A stretch of 47,519 nt of DNA, taken from contig DFHM01000010.1 in the NCBI GenBank assembly GCA_002371895.1, positions 1 through 47,519 of the forward strand, written 5' to 3'. Made by a program: the position numbers and the translations under genes. Below the pieces are notes generated by a model, which made no database searches, had not been told where the DNA came from, and saw only the letters and a program-made list of their open reading frames with translations. The stretch is from Candidatus Saccharibacteria bacterium UBA3723 (GTDB taxonomy: Bacteria; Patescibacteriota; Saccharimonadia; Saccharimonadales; Saccharimonadaceae). Below, piece by piece: positions 17,194-24,541 of the stretch (the stretch's first letter is position 1; each line of letters opens with the position of its first letter).

Positions 17194-18495
17194 TTATATG
17201 GTCTCCTTTCCATCCATATATTTGCGCAAAACTTCAGGGATACGAATCGTCATATCCTCGTTTTGGTAATTTTCGATAACTGCAATCATAATGCGACCTA
17301 GTGCAAATGCGGTAGCGTCGTTGGTATGAACGAGTTCTACCTCGCCATCCTCGCGGCGGACGCGAGTATTGAGACGACGCGACTGATAATCTGTCATGTA
17401 GTCCGCAGTATGCGTCTCACGGTATTTGTTTTGGCCTGGAAGCCAAACTTCCATATCAATACCGCGCGCATCTGGTTTGCCGATATCGAAAGTGCATTTA
17501 CGAATTACGCGATATGGAAGACGAAGTTGTTCAATGAGCCAGCGCTGAATTGCGACAAAGAGTTCGTGCTCTTTGCGGCTGGTCTCTTTTGTAGAGAAGC
17601 TCTCCATTTCGAGCTTGTCGAATTGGTGCATACGGATGATACCTTCCATATCTTTGCCGTAAGTGCCGGCTTCTTGACGGAAGGATGTTGCATAACCTAG
17701 ATAGCGAGCTGGAAGTTCGGACTCTTGGAAAATCTCGCCCTGATGCATGGAACCAAGCACGTGCTCGGCGGAACCCTGTAGCCAGAGCTCTTCGCCCTCA
17801 ATCTTGTAGCGATCTTCACGTGGCTCGAGGCGATCCATTGCGTCGTACATTTCAGTGCGGAGCATCAATGGTGGTAAGACAAGCGTGAATGGCTTGGTAG
17901 ATAGACCATCAAGATGATTCTTTTCGATAATTTCTTTAATAACTCCTTCGTCAGAGAGGCTGTTCATGACAAAATTTACAATTGCCATCTGGAGCTTGAC
18001 CATATCACCCTTGATATAGGCAAAGCGTGCGCCAGCAACCTTAGCAGCGCGTTCCTTATCAATCCAGCCGCGAGCCTGGCCGATTTCGTAGTGATTCTTC
18101 GGCTCGAAGTCAAACTTGGTAGGCTCACCAATAACCTCGGCGACTTCGTTGTCGTCTTCGGAGAGGCCAACCGGAACATCATCTTCTGGGACGTTCGGAA
18201 CGAGTTTGAGCTTTGCGAGATATACTGGCTCAATTTCGGATAATTTAGACTCGAGATCGGATAGTTCTTTTTTGAGCTCTTTGCCGCGCTCAATCAAGGC
18301 TTTGTCCGGCTTTCCGTTTTTCATCTGTGCAGAGATTTGATTGCGTTCTTGGCGCAAAGTGTCGATTTTCTGCGATAGACTCTTGCGCTCGTCATCAAGT
18401 TTTAGGATTTCATCGAGGTCAATCTCATAAGCCTTGTTATGAATTGCGTCCTCGACCTTCTGGCGATTCGCACGGATATAATTAATATCTAACAT
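17194..18495 (-). CDS. serS: Seryl-tRNA synthetase
   Basis: Charges tRNA-Ser. The N-terminal coiled-coil arm spans about residues 25-105. Class II motifs follow: motif 2 GYATSFRQEAGTYGKDMEGIIRMHQFDKLE and motif 3 NDATAFALGRIMIAVIENYQNEDMTIRIPEVLRKYM. Length (433) is standard. TGG-TAGAAT ends 6 bp before the ATG, so the message is predicted leaderless. It is followed at once by hpf and then secA. Confidence 0.98.
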   Translation of the reverse strand: MLDINYIRANRQKVEDAIHNKAYEIDLDEILKLDDERKSLSQKIDTLRQERNQISAQMKNGKPDKALIERGKELKKELSDLESKLSEIEPVYLAKLKLVPNVPEDDVPVGLSEDDNEVAEVIGEPTKFDFEPKNHYEIGQARGWIDKERAAKVAGARFAYIKGDMVKLQMAIVNFVMNSLSDEGVIKEIIEKNHLDGLSTKPFTLVLPPLMLRTEMYDAMDRLEPREDRYKIEGEELWLQGSAEHVLGSMHQGEIFQESELPARYLGYATSFRQEAGTYGKDMEGIIRMHQFDKLEMESFSTKETSRKEHELFVAIQRWLIEQLRLPYRVIRKCTFDIGKPDARGIDMEVWLPGQNKYRETHTADYMTDYQSRRLNTRVRREDGEVELVHTNDATAFALGRIMIAVIENYQNEDMTIRIPEVLRKYMDGKETI

Positions 18496-18509
18496 GACTA
18501 CATTCTACC

Positions 18510-18545
18510 ATTAAACCACCGTTGTGACTAGCGGTGGTTTAAGAT
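18510..18545. terminator. Hairpin between the glycyl-radical-like gene and serS
   Basis: AAACCACCG / CGGTGGTTT stem around a loop of about ten bases. It lies downstream of the gene ending at 18567 and just before the serS promoter; the T-run is short, so it may be a weak terminator. Confidence 0.55.
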
Positions 18546-18566
18546 TAAAACAGATTGCGTAAAGCC

Positions 18567-19004
18567 TTAAGCGCAGGCGTAGGCAATATTGTGAGCAACA
18601 GCCTGCTGTTCGAGGCGAGCTGCGCGGGTTGCGTCATCAATGCTGGAGTTGACGGAATGCTTTACGCGAGCCTTTTCTTCGGCCTTTTTACCATCATTCC
18701 AACGGTCGAGCGTACCAACGAGATAACCGGTGATACGGCGAAGACGCTCAAACTTGCTACCGAAGTATTTCTCGTAATTGTCTATGTATTTCTGAGCGGT
18801 CTCAATATCGCTGTTTTTGGCGATTAGAGCGGCACCAGTCTCGACCAAGCGGCTAACGTGGAGATTTTCGTAATTGTCTAGATCTTTTAGCGCAGCCTTG
18901 ATTTCGTCATCGGAGACCTTTGCGTAAGAATTGATGGATTTTTTGAAGCGATCGAAGTCGAACTTCTGTGCGTCGCTGGCGTCAAAATAAATGATGTTTT
19001 TCAT
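18567..19004 (-). CDS. Small protein with NrdD-type glycyl-radical tail and ATP-cone-like N-terminus
   Basis: 145 residues. Residues 84-117 (RRITGYLVGTLDRW, then NDGKKAEEKARVKHS) closely resemble the C-terminal glycyl-radical loop of anaerobic (class III) ribonucleotide reductase; Gly93 would be the radical site. Residues 3-82 have a pattern like an ATP-cone (FDFDRFKKSI, VSDDEIKAAL, LHVSRLVETGAAL, AQKYIDNYEKY). The approximately 500-residue catalytic barrel of NrdD and its CxxC zinc site are absent. The 28 residues after the radical loop are Ala-rich and end ACA. The promoter carries paired NrdR boxes, which independently ties the gene to ribonucleotide reduction. By analogy with GrcA/YfiD it could be a free radical-domain cofactor, part of a split enzyme, or a regulator. 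The role is inference. Confidence 0.7.
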   Translation of the reverse strand: MKNIIYFDASDAQKFDFDRFKKSINSYAKVSDDEIKAALKDLDNYENLHVSRLVETGAALIAKNSDIETAQKYIDNYEKYFGSKFERLRRITGYLVGTLDRWNDGKKAEEKARVKHSVNSSIDDATRAARLEQQAVAHNIAYACA

Positions 19005-19061
19005 GACTTTTTTCCCTCTTTTTCTAATTGTTTTACGTATTATTGTTGTGTTCTGAAAATA

Positions 19062-19090
19062 ATTATAAGCACTATATATAGTGTCGTCAA
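19062..19090 (-). promoter_or_regulatory. Promoter of the glycyl-radical-like gene
   Basis: TTGACG (19090-19085), 17 bp, TATAAT (19067-19062). NrdR box 1 fills the spacer almost exactly. The leader is about 55 nt and has GAGGG before the ATG at 19004. Confidence 0.88.
19069..19084. promoter_or_regulatory. NrdR box 1
   Basis: GCACTATATATAGTGT: 15 of 16 bases match the palindromic NrdR consensus ACACTATATATAGTGT. It lies between the -35 and -10 boxes, so bound NrdR would exclude RNA polymerase. Confidence 0.9.
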
Positions 19091-19100
19091 TACTATTTTT

Positions 19101-19116
19101 ACGCTATATCTAGCGT
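19101..19116. promoter_or_regulatory. NrdR box 2
   Basis: ACGCTATATCTAGCGT, an imperfect NrdR palindrome exactly 32 bp (three helical turns) from box 1. Paired NrdR boxes at 31-32 bp are the known arrangement. Confidence 0.87.
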
Positions 19117-19173
19117 TTATGTATATTTTACAACATTCTATCTGTAAGACTTTTTCAAAACATAAGCCGAATC

Positions 19174-19202
19174 TTGATTTTTTCGACAAAGTGTGCTATA
19201 AT
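19174..19202 (+). promoter_or_regulatory. Near-consensus promoter
   Basis: TTGATT (19174-19179), 17 bp, TATAAT (19197-19202) preceded by TGTGC. Same type as the promoters at 1361 and 3442. Confidence 0.85.
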
Positions 19203-19249
19203 ATATTATGTACTCGCAAAATATCCAGGTGTGAGTAAGTCTTTTTCAG

Positions 19250-19265
19250 CCACCGATTTCGGTGG
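19250..19265 (+). promoter_or_regulatory. Leader hairpin before the 19292 ORF
   Basis: CCACCGA / TCGGTGG stem with a very short loop, in an approximately 80-nt leader, 10 bp upstream of a strong AAGGAGGTG ribosome-binding site. It may affect mRNA stability or translation. Confidence 0.45.
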
Positions 19266-19291
19266 GGGAAACACAAGGAGGTGTTTTATCA

Positions 19292-19654
19292 ATGGCTGAG
19301 ACCGTAGAAAAGAAAGGCAAGAAAACCTACCCCGAGCTGCTCGATGCACTCGGCAAGACACTGCTTTATCAGGGCGAACTCGAGGATGAACTCGATAATC
19401 TTTACGCCCAGAAGGCTGAACAGCGCAAGATTGTCCGCGCGGCGAGATGGTTCTCCGAGGACCGCTATCGCAAGAAAGCGAAGTACTGGACTATCAAGGC
19501 CAACATCGTGGAAGTCCGCGAATTAATCAAGGACAACATCAGGCTCATCGATAAGCTCGAAGTCGCAGTTAAGAACTGCCGCGAGAGGCGCAAGCCTGAA
19601 CCCGATAAGCCCGCCGCACCCAGCAAGCCTGCTGTCGATAAGCCCATCAACTGA
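19292..19654 (+). CDS. Hypothetical coiled-coil protein, 120 aa
   Basis: Not recognised. Residues 10-100 are almost entirely helical with heptad character (LLDALGKTLLYQGELEDELDN, REL.KDNIRLIDKLEVAVK), and the C-terminus is Pro/Lys/Ala-rich (PDKPAAPSKPAVDKP). No membrane segment or signal peptide. The ATG at 19292 has AAGGAGGTG 9-17 bp upstream. Strong promoter, leader hairpin and own terminator. Codon choice is biased to third-position C/G (CTC, GAC, AAG) relative to most neighbours, as for the ORFs at 1434 and 3533. Confidence 0.75.
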   Translation: MAETVEKKGKKTYPELLDALGKTLLYQGELEDELDNLYAQKAEQRKIVRAARWFSEDRYRKKAKYWTIKANIVEVRELIKDNIRLIDKLEVAVKNCRERRKPEPDKPAAPSKPAVDKPIN

Positions 19655-19676
19655 GCAAGAGGAGGTTTTTAAGCAC

Positions 19677-19704
19677 AGCCCGGCCGCAAGGTCGGGCTTT
19701 TTCA
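19677..19704 (+). terminator. Terminator after the 19292 ORF
   Basis: Stem AGCCCGGCC / GGTCGGGCT (one G-T pair) with a GCAA loop and a TTTTTC tail. An AGGAGG sequence without a following start codon lies just upstream (19660-19668). Confidence 0.87.
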
Positions 19705-19730
19705 TTGCCCCAATGTAGTACAATAAGCTT

Positions 19731-20087
19731 ATGGATAAGAAACTTCGCAATTACATTGAATACATCAAAAAAGAGTCAAAACATCCAAACGCAGAATTGA
19801 TTGATTATCATAAAACTATGACGCAGCAGTTCCAGCACGAACGCTTCATACATCTAATCGTAACGATGTTCTTTGCGCTGTTCTTGATGATCTTTTTCGT
19901 CCTATTCTTGGCGCTAACGATATTTTTGCCAAAGTCTGAGGCAGCGAATTATATCATCGGTGGCGTTGGCGCCGTAACTCTAATCTTTCTTGTTACTACC
20001 CTGTTCTACGTGCGGCACTATTACCAGCTCGAGAACGGTACTCAGGAGCTCGAAGACATAACCAGAAAGTTATATAAAAGAGATTAA
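19731..20087 (+). CDS. Two-TM membrane protein, 118 aa
   Basis: Not recognised. A charged helical N-terminus (residues 1-36) is followed by two transmembrane helices (about 39-66 and 74-94) and a short charged C-terminal helix. Both ends are predicted cytoplasmic. TACAAT ends 6 bp before the ATG (19719-19724) and no Shine-Dalgarno exists, so the message should be leaderless. It converges on the WG-like surface protein through a shared terminator. Confidence 0.72.
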   Translation: MDKKLRNYIEYIKKESKHPNAELIDYHKTMTQQFQHERFIHLIVTMFFALFLMIFFVLFLALTIFLPKSEAANYIIGGVGAVTLIFLVTTLFYVRHYYQLENGTQELEDITRKLYKRD

Positions 20088-20120
20088 AAAAATCTCCTCC
20101 GTCGCGGGAGGAGATTTTTG
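20088..20120. terminator. Bidirectional terminator
   Basis: Stem AAATCTCCTCC / GGGAGGAGATTT with A- and T-runs on both flanks, between two converging genes. Confidence 0.88.
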
Positions 20121-20126
20121 TTGACT

Positions 20127-21911
20127 CTAGCCTTCGTAGATTAGTTGGCCAGAATAAGTGTAATATTCAAGCTTGTCGTCTTTGGTGGCCTCGACGTACC
20201 CGTCTTTGATATTGATCGTGTCGCGGTCATTCAAGGCGATGCCGTAATCTTTATTAAAGAGGACGAATTTGCCGTCATTATTTTTGGCAGTAATGGCGCC
20301 ATTTTCGAACTTTATCTCAGAGTATTTACCAAACTCGAGTTTTTCTTTCCCTTCAGCATCGATGATACCCATCTGCTTTTTATAATTCTCGATAAGATAA
20401 TCACCATTATCCAGAAGCGTGATAGTAGGATATCCAACGTCCTTTGGAAGCTCAATTATCTCGTTCTTTTCATTCACGATTGCGCTCTTATCAAGGAGAT
20501 AATTGCCATTCTGATCTGGGCCATAAATGCTATAAGAATTCTTCGGGAACTTGCGGGAGAATTTGAAATTTTTGTCGTAAATTTGTGGCGGTGCACTATC
20601 GTACACTACGAGATACTTGCCATCACGAGCTTCGACCTTATAAACATTGTCCACGGTCGTCTCCTTGCCCTCTACGAATACATGCAAAGTCTTGCTATCG
20701 TGCGGGATATAAGCGTAATGCTCTGAATCGTAGTAAACGATGCGGCCTCTTATGTGATCCGCCTCTATTTTTTTGCCATCGGACCCCATGATCCAGTGGT
20801 GCCCCGTCCCGTATTCGTCATAGTAGATGAAGTCTCCATCACTGTAAGTGAAAGGTAAATGTTTGTTACTAGTATCCCACTTTACGAATTTGCCGTTAAT
20901 GATGGTCATGTCATACTTTCCTGTACGGATGTTTTTTAGCGAGAAAGTCGTGAGAGCTCTGTTGACGGAGTAGATATCATAAGCTTCTTTTTGTTCGAGT
21001 TTTAGTTTGATATCGCCCGTAGAAGTATCGATAATATACAGATGATCGTCGGCATTAATAGCGATGACGCCACTACTGGCTTTCTTATCTCTTGGATTAT
21101 CGTTTTTATTGAGCTCACCGAGCCTTTCACCCTTGATTGTATATAGGGTGGTTTCATTATCGAAAACGGCAACCACAAGTCCATTTATCGTGTAGCAATC
21201 CGTAACATCTTCTACTTTCTCGCCGCTACCTTTGATAAGTGTTTTCTCGCCACTGCCATCTACGGCGATATAGAATACGCCAGCTGGAGTGATATCGGTA
21301 TATTTATCATAAGGCACAGATAGCTTGCCGTTGTTTGCAAGGATAGCAACGCCTTTGTTATCCTCACGGACAATCGCATAACCGGCGTCATTAAAGGAAT
21401 ATTTATCGGAATAGACGAAATCTGTTAGTTTTGCACCAGTGTCATCGAACAAGGCGAAAGTTCCGTCGCCTTTCTGATTTTCGAGGAAGAAAGCCGTACG
21501 CTCTGGATCCGCCACGGCACCGCCATTATCCTTACCAAGGAGTGAAGCAAGAGCCCAAACACCTAGGCCGACGAGCGCCAAGACAACCAAGGCGATTGCG
21601 ATAAAAATCGGCGTTTTGTTTTTGGTTTTTAGCTTTTCTGCTGGCTTCGTATCTTCTACTAGTGGCGACTCTACGGTCTTGAGTACGGTAGGGTCGGCCT
21701 GTGCTGGCCCAGCAGCAACTTCGGAAAGAGATTTTGGTTCATTAACCACGACTGGTTGAATTGGTGTTTCGGCTAGAATCGAGTTGTCTACCTCTGGTTC
21801 TGGCGTAGCAGCTTCGGCGGCAGCCTGTTCGGCGCCCATCTGTTTCTCGACGGCCGCAGTTTGTTCTGCAGTCTCCGAGGCCGCATTTGGCATACTATCT
21901 TCAGGGTTCAT
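20127..21911 (-). CDS. Membrane-anchored WG-repeat-like surface protein
   Basis: 594 residues. Residues 1-95 are an acidic Ala/Glu/Pro-rich cytoplasmic region, KLKTKNK is the positive stop, and 101-125 are a single membrane helix (IFIAIALVVLALVGLGVWAL). The remaining 470 residues lie outside the cell and contain irregular repeats of about 40-50 residues with patterns such as FALFDDTGAKLTDFVY, GVAILANNGKLSVPYDKY and KQMGIIDAEGKEKLEFGKY. These resemble WG/beta-propeller-type repeats. A binding or scaffold role on the surface is inferred. TGT-TAAAAT and AAGGAT precede the ATG. Confidence 0.72.
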   Translation of the reverse strand: MNPEDSMPNAASETAEQTAAVEKQMGAEQAAAEAATPEPEVDNSILAETPIQPVVVNEPKSLSEVAAGPAQADPTVLKTVESPLVEDTKPAEKLKTKNKTPIFIAIALVVLALVGLGVWALASLLGKDNGGAVADPERTAFFLENQKGDGTFALFDDTGAKLTDFVYSDKYSFNDAGYAIVREDNKGVAILANNGKLSVPYDKYTDITPAGVFYIAVDGSGEKTLIKGSGEKVEDVTDCYTINGLVVAVFDNETTLYTIKGERLGELNKNDNPRDKKASSGVIAINADDHLYIIDTSTGDIKLKLEQKEAYDIYSVNRALTTFSLKNIRTGKYDMTIINGKFVKWDTSNKHLPFTYSDGDFIYYDEYGTGHHWIMGSDGKKIEADHIRGRIVYYDSEHYAYIPHDSKTLHVFVEGKETTVDNVYKVEARDGKYLVVYDSAPPQIYDKNFKFSRKFPKNSYSIYGPDQNGNYLLDKSAIVNEKNEIIELPKDVGYPTITLLDNGDYLIENYKKQMGIIDAEGKEKLEFGKYSEIKFENGAITAKNNDGKFVLFNKDYGIALNDRDTINIKDGYVEATKDDKLEYYTYSGQLIYEG

Positions 21912-21978
21912 GCTTATCCTTATTTACTTAAACTAATTTTAACACATGTGCTCACTTTACTTTTAGTGTTTTATCTGA

Positions 21979-21984
21979 TATAAT
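21979..21984 (+). promoter_or_regulatory. Extended -10 box of rpmE2
   Basis: TGA-TATAAT ends 11 bp before the ATG at 21996. The transcript would have a leader of only about four bases. Confidence 0.6.
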
Positions 21985-21995
21985 TGGCTGTAATT

Positions 21996-22325
21996 ATGAA
22001 AACATCAATCCAACCTAAAGACTACCGCTTTGTAGTGTTCGCCGATGAGCAGGCTAAGTTTTCCTTTTTGACCCGCTCTACTGCAAAGTCGGACGAAACC
22101 ATCAAGTGGACGGATGGAAACGAGTATCCACTCGTAAAGATGCAGATTTCTAGCGCTTCTCACCCATTCTTCACTGGCGAAGAAAAGATTATCGATACCG
22201 AAGGTCGCGTTGACCGCTTCAAGGCTCGCGCCAAGAAGGCAGCAGCTCTCAAGAGCCAACTCGGCAACAAGGTCGCAAAGGCACAAAAGGAAGCCGCAAA
22301 GAAGGCAGAAAAGGCCGACAAATAA
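21996..22325 (+). CDS. rpmE2: 50S ribosomal protein L31 type B
   Basis: Large-subunit protein. MKTSIQPKDYRFVVFADEQAKFSFL and SHPFFTGEEKIIDTEGRVDRFKAR are diagnostic of L31 type B. It contains no Cys, so it is the zinc-independent (C-minus) form. About 109 residues including a Lys/Ala-rich C-terminal helix longer than in most homologues. The ATG at 21996 is preferred over an in-frame TTG four codons upstream because the latter overlaps the -10 box. A clean terminator follows. Confidence 0.94.
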   Translation: MKTSIQPKDYRFVVFADEQAKFSFLTRSTAKSDETIKWTDGNEYPLVKMQISSASHPFFTGEEKIIDTEGRVDRFKARAKKAAALKSQLGNKVAKAQKEAAKKAEKADK

Positions 22326-22340
22326 TCTATCTAGATTTTC

Positions 22341-22370
22341 AAAAGAGTCTCCATGTGAGACTCTTTTTTC
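22341..22370 (+). terminator. rpmE2 terminator
   Basis: AAAGAGTCTC / GAGACTCTTT stem with a CATGT loop and a T-run, immediately upstream of the next gene's -10 box (22377-22382). Confidence 0.88.
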
Positions 22371-22389
22371 TTATGCTAAAATTATATTA

Positions 22390-23190
22390 ATGAATCCAAT
22401 GATTAATAATTACCCAACCGCACCACAGATGCCTGAGCCAGATAATCCGCTCAAAGCACTGAAACCATTATTAGTTTTAGCCATCATCGCTTTGATTGGC
22501 TGGCAGATTTATAACAGCTTCTCCTCTTGGCTTAGCGACAATAATATGACCTTCGATGACTTTATCGCTTCGCTCGAAGAAGAAGATGACTATGATTACA
22601 GCAGCGATGGAGACAATATAAGAAAGACGCCAGTAGACCTAGCGCTAGAAAATTATCTCAGCAGCACATATGGCGATACTTGTACTTTTAAGAATAGGGC
22701 AAGCACCGAAATAGAAGGATACACCGCAGGTTTGTTCGCTTGCGATAACGTAGCTGGTCACGACGTCTTTGCGTATGGCAAATTCAACGAGAACGATGAA
22801 GTCACCGACGTGCATGACGGCTATCTTTATTCCTACTATGCCGATGACGTAAATAACATGCTAAACACCACAAACTTAATGTACTTCCCTACAAGCTCGA
22901 CTACTATCGCCGACAGTGATGAGCAAATTAGTAATTCGCTTTATATGAGCACCTTCAATCACGGCAACTACCTGAGCTTCGTCTACGGTTACGAACACAG
23001 CTATGATTTTAGCGTCGAAATTAATGCTTATACCGATGAGCCAAATTCGACCAAAGTCTCAAGAGTAGGAAAGCTCGTATGTGGTACGATTCCAAGCTTT
23101 ACTGCTACGTATTATTTCAACTATTATCGTTCTGGCGGACAGACAAAGATGACCCTGAATTGCAATAATGGCAGTTTTACGGTAGAATAA
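22390..23190 (+). CDS. Single-pass membrane protein with extracytoplasmic domain, 266 aa
   Basis: Not recognised. A short Pro-rich cytoplasmic start is followed by a membrane helix (about residues 27-48, PLLVLAIIALIGWQIYNSF), an acidic linker (EEEDDYDYSSDGDN), and a secreted domain of about 200 residues rich in Tyr, Ser, Thr and Asn. The latter contains four Cys (CTF, CDN, CGT, CNN) that could form disulphides. TGC-TAAAAT ends 7 bp before the ATG, so it is predicted leaderless. Probably co-transcribed with the 35-residue basic ORF downstream. Confidence 0.75.
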   Translation: MNPMINNYPTAPQMPEPDNPLKALKPLLVLAIIALIGWQIYNSFSSWLSDNNMTFDDFIASLEEEDDYDYSSDGDNIRKTPVDLALENYLSSTYGDTCTFKNRASTEIEGYTAGLFACDNVAGHDVFAYGKFNENDEVTDVHDGYLYSYYADDVNNMLNTTNLMYFPTSSTTIADSDEQISNSLYMSTFNHGNYLSFVYGYEHSYDFSVEINAYTDEPNSTKVSRVGKLVCGTIPSFTATYYFNYYRSGGQTKMTLNCNNGSFTVE

Positions 23191-23198
23191 CAGATATC

Positions 23199-23306
23199 AT
23201 GGCAAGAAAAGTTAAAAAAGTTGTTGCAAAGGCAAAGCTCAACCGCAACAATAATCACAAGCACAGCGAGAAGCGCAAACACTTCAACTTTCGCGACGGC
23301 AAATAA
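23199..23306 (+). CDS. Very small basic protein, 35 aa
   Basis: Intact ORF starting MARKVKKVVAKAKLNRNNNH and ending NFRDGK, with about 40 percent Lys/Arg/His. Eight bp after the preceding gene and directly before a strong terminator. The composition suggests RNA or ribosome binding, as in small ribosome-associated proteins, but no family is recognised. No Shine-Dalgarno is seen. Confidence 0.6.
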   Translation: MARKVKKVVAKAKLNRNNNHKHSEKRKHFNFRDGK

Positions 23307-23335
23307 AAAACTCCCCCTGGCGGGGAGATTTTTTA
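23307..23335. terminator. Bidirectional terminator
   Basis: CTCCCC / GGGGAG stem flanked by A6 and T6, between the 35-aa ORF and the converging queH gene. Confidence 0.87.
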
Positions 23336-23998
23336 TGCTTCTTCTATTTCGATTGATTTCAGCTTTTCTGGCCTAATGAGGCCGTCGACTTTGTTTTCTT
23401 CGATAAACTTGCGGACGTTGGCATTTGTCGGCGAAATGCCGGCTTTCTTCATTTTGCGACCGATCTCGCGTCCGATGCCGGATTCTTCCTCGGAAAAGAC
23501 GCAGCCACAGTATTTTTGCATATACAGCCCGATGCGACGGGCTTCGTCTTGTCCTTCTTGCCAGCCCTCACGAAAATCGCGATAAACAAATTCAATACCA
23601 TACTCTGCGGAGAGGCTCGTCATAAGATCTTTGATGAAGTCGTGTTTTTGATAAATACTATAAAGCAAAGTAGTCGTGATAGCGTCAAAGCCTTCACTCT
23701 TGGCGAACTCGAAAGCCTGGCGAAGACGTTTTGGATAACAATACTCCTGACAACGCGTAGAAATTTTGTCGTAGGTATTGCAGACAAATTCATCAAGGCC
23801 ATAGGCATCGTCTTCTAGTAACTCCACGTTTACGAGTTTGGTATACTCGCGTAAACAATCGCGGCGCGCTTTGTATTCTGCGTACGGATGAATATTTGGA
23901 TTGTACCAATACAAAGTCGGCTCAATACCCTCCTCGCGGAGAGATTTAATGCAGTAGACACTACACGGAGCGCAGCAAGTGTGGAGTAATAGTTTCAT
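23333..23998 (-). CDS. queH: Epoxyqueuosine reductase QueH
   Basis: Catalyses the last step of queuosine tRNA modification (non-orthologous replacement of QueG). Diagnostic cysteine motifs are all present: LLHTCCAPCSVY at the N-terminus, TRCQEYCYPKRL, and QKYCGCVFSEEES. About 221 residues from the ATG at 23998, chosen because TATAAT ends 6 bp upstream (leaderless); an earlier in-frame ATG overlaps the promoter. The promoter is centred on an 18-bp perfect palindrome (24001-24018). CPR bacteria commonly salvage queuine or precursors. Confidence 0.93.
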   Translation of the reverse strand: MKLLLHTCCAPCSVYCIKSLREEGIEPTLYWYNPNIHPYAEYKARRDCLREYTKLVNVELLEDDAYGLDEFVCNTYDKISTRCQEYCYPKRLRQAFEFAKSEGFDAITTTLLYSIYQKHDFIKDLMTSLSAEYGIEFVYRDFREGWQEGQDEARRIGLYMQKYCGCVFSEEESGIGREIGRKMKKAGISPTNANVRKFIEENKVDGLIRPEKLKSIEIEEA

Positions 23999-24000
23999 AT

Positions 24001-24018
24001 GGGTATTATATAATACCC
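24001..24018. promoter_or_regulatory. Perfect 18-bp palindrome over the queH -10 box
   Basis: GGGTATTATATAATACCC is its own reverse complement and contains TATAAT on both strands. It may be an operator, a bidirectional -10 element, or both. Confidence 0.55.
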
Positions 24019-24086
24019 GCAAAAGTTTTTATTTTAACTTATACGCGACCGTCCTACATAATATCAATATTTATTATAATAAAAAC

Positions 24087-24536
24087 ATGAATCCAAAAGA
24101 ACATATCATCACAATTATCAAAGACGCAATCGCAAAGCACTTGCCTAACGTAAAACCAGAAGATTTGGAAGAACGCGGCAAGGTATATTATATGAACGAT
24201 CAAAATGGTACTATTTTTGACTGGACAATGAATAAGCACGCGAGCGCTTTTATGTGTTTTTATAACGACGGCATGGGCGCAGCAAAAGCTTTGGTTTATG
24301 ACGATGGTGCAGTAAATGTCTATCTATATGAGCCAGAAGCGCCACACAAGAATATGGCCGAAGAAAAAGCATCGATGAATGCGACCGACGTACTAGCACT
24401 CACGACTTTTATGTATTTCAATGCGGACGCCGAGGATCGTTACGGCAAATCTTTGGACGATTTGGAATACGCAGAACCTAGTGAAGAAAAAATCGCTGAA
24501 TTCCAGAAGCTTTGCGAAGAGTCCGAAAACGAATAA
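24087..24536 (+). CDS. Hypothetical soluble protein, 149 aa
   Basis: Not recognised. Acidic alpha/beta protein without membrane segments. An N-terminal helix (EHIITIIKDAIAKHL) is followed by strands around FDWTMNKHASAFMCFYNDG and GAVNVYLYEPE, and a helical acidic C-terminus. TATAAT ends 6 bp before the ATG (24075-24080) and there is no Shine-Dalgarno, so the message is predicted leaderless. It converges with the tetR-type gene five bases away. Confidence 0.75.
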   Translation: MNPKEHIITIIKDAIAKHLPNVKPEDLEERGKVYYMNDQNGTIFDWTMNKHASAFMCFYNDGMGAAKALVYDDGAVNVYLYEPEAPHKNMAEEKASMNATDVLALTTFMYFNADAEDRYGKSLDDLEYAEPSEEKIAEFQKLCEESENE

Positions 24537-24541
24537 GTAAG

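Noticed and set aside
19084..19137. Riboswitch in the divergent region before the 19292 ORF
   Set aside because: The symmetrical elements match NrdR boxes and lie upstream of both transcription starts, so they are DNA sites and not RNA structure.
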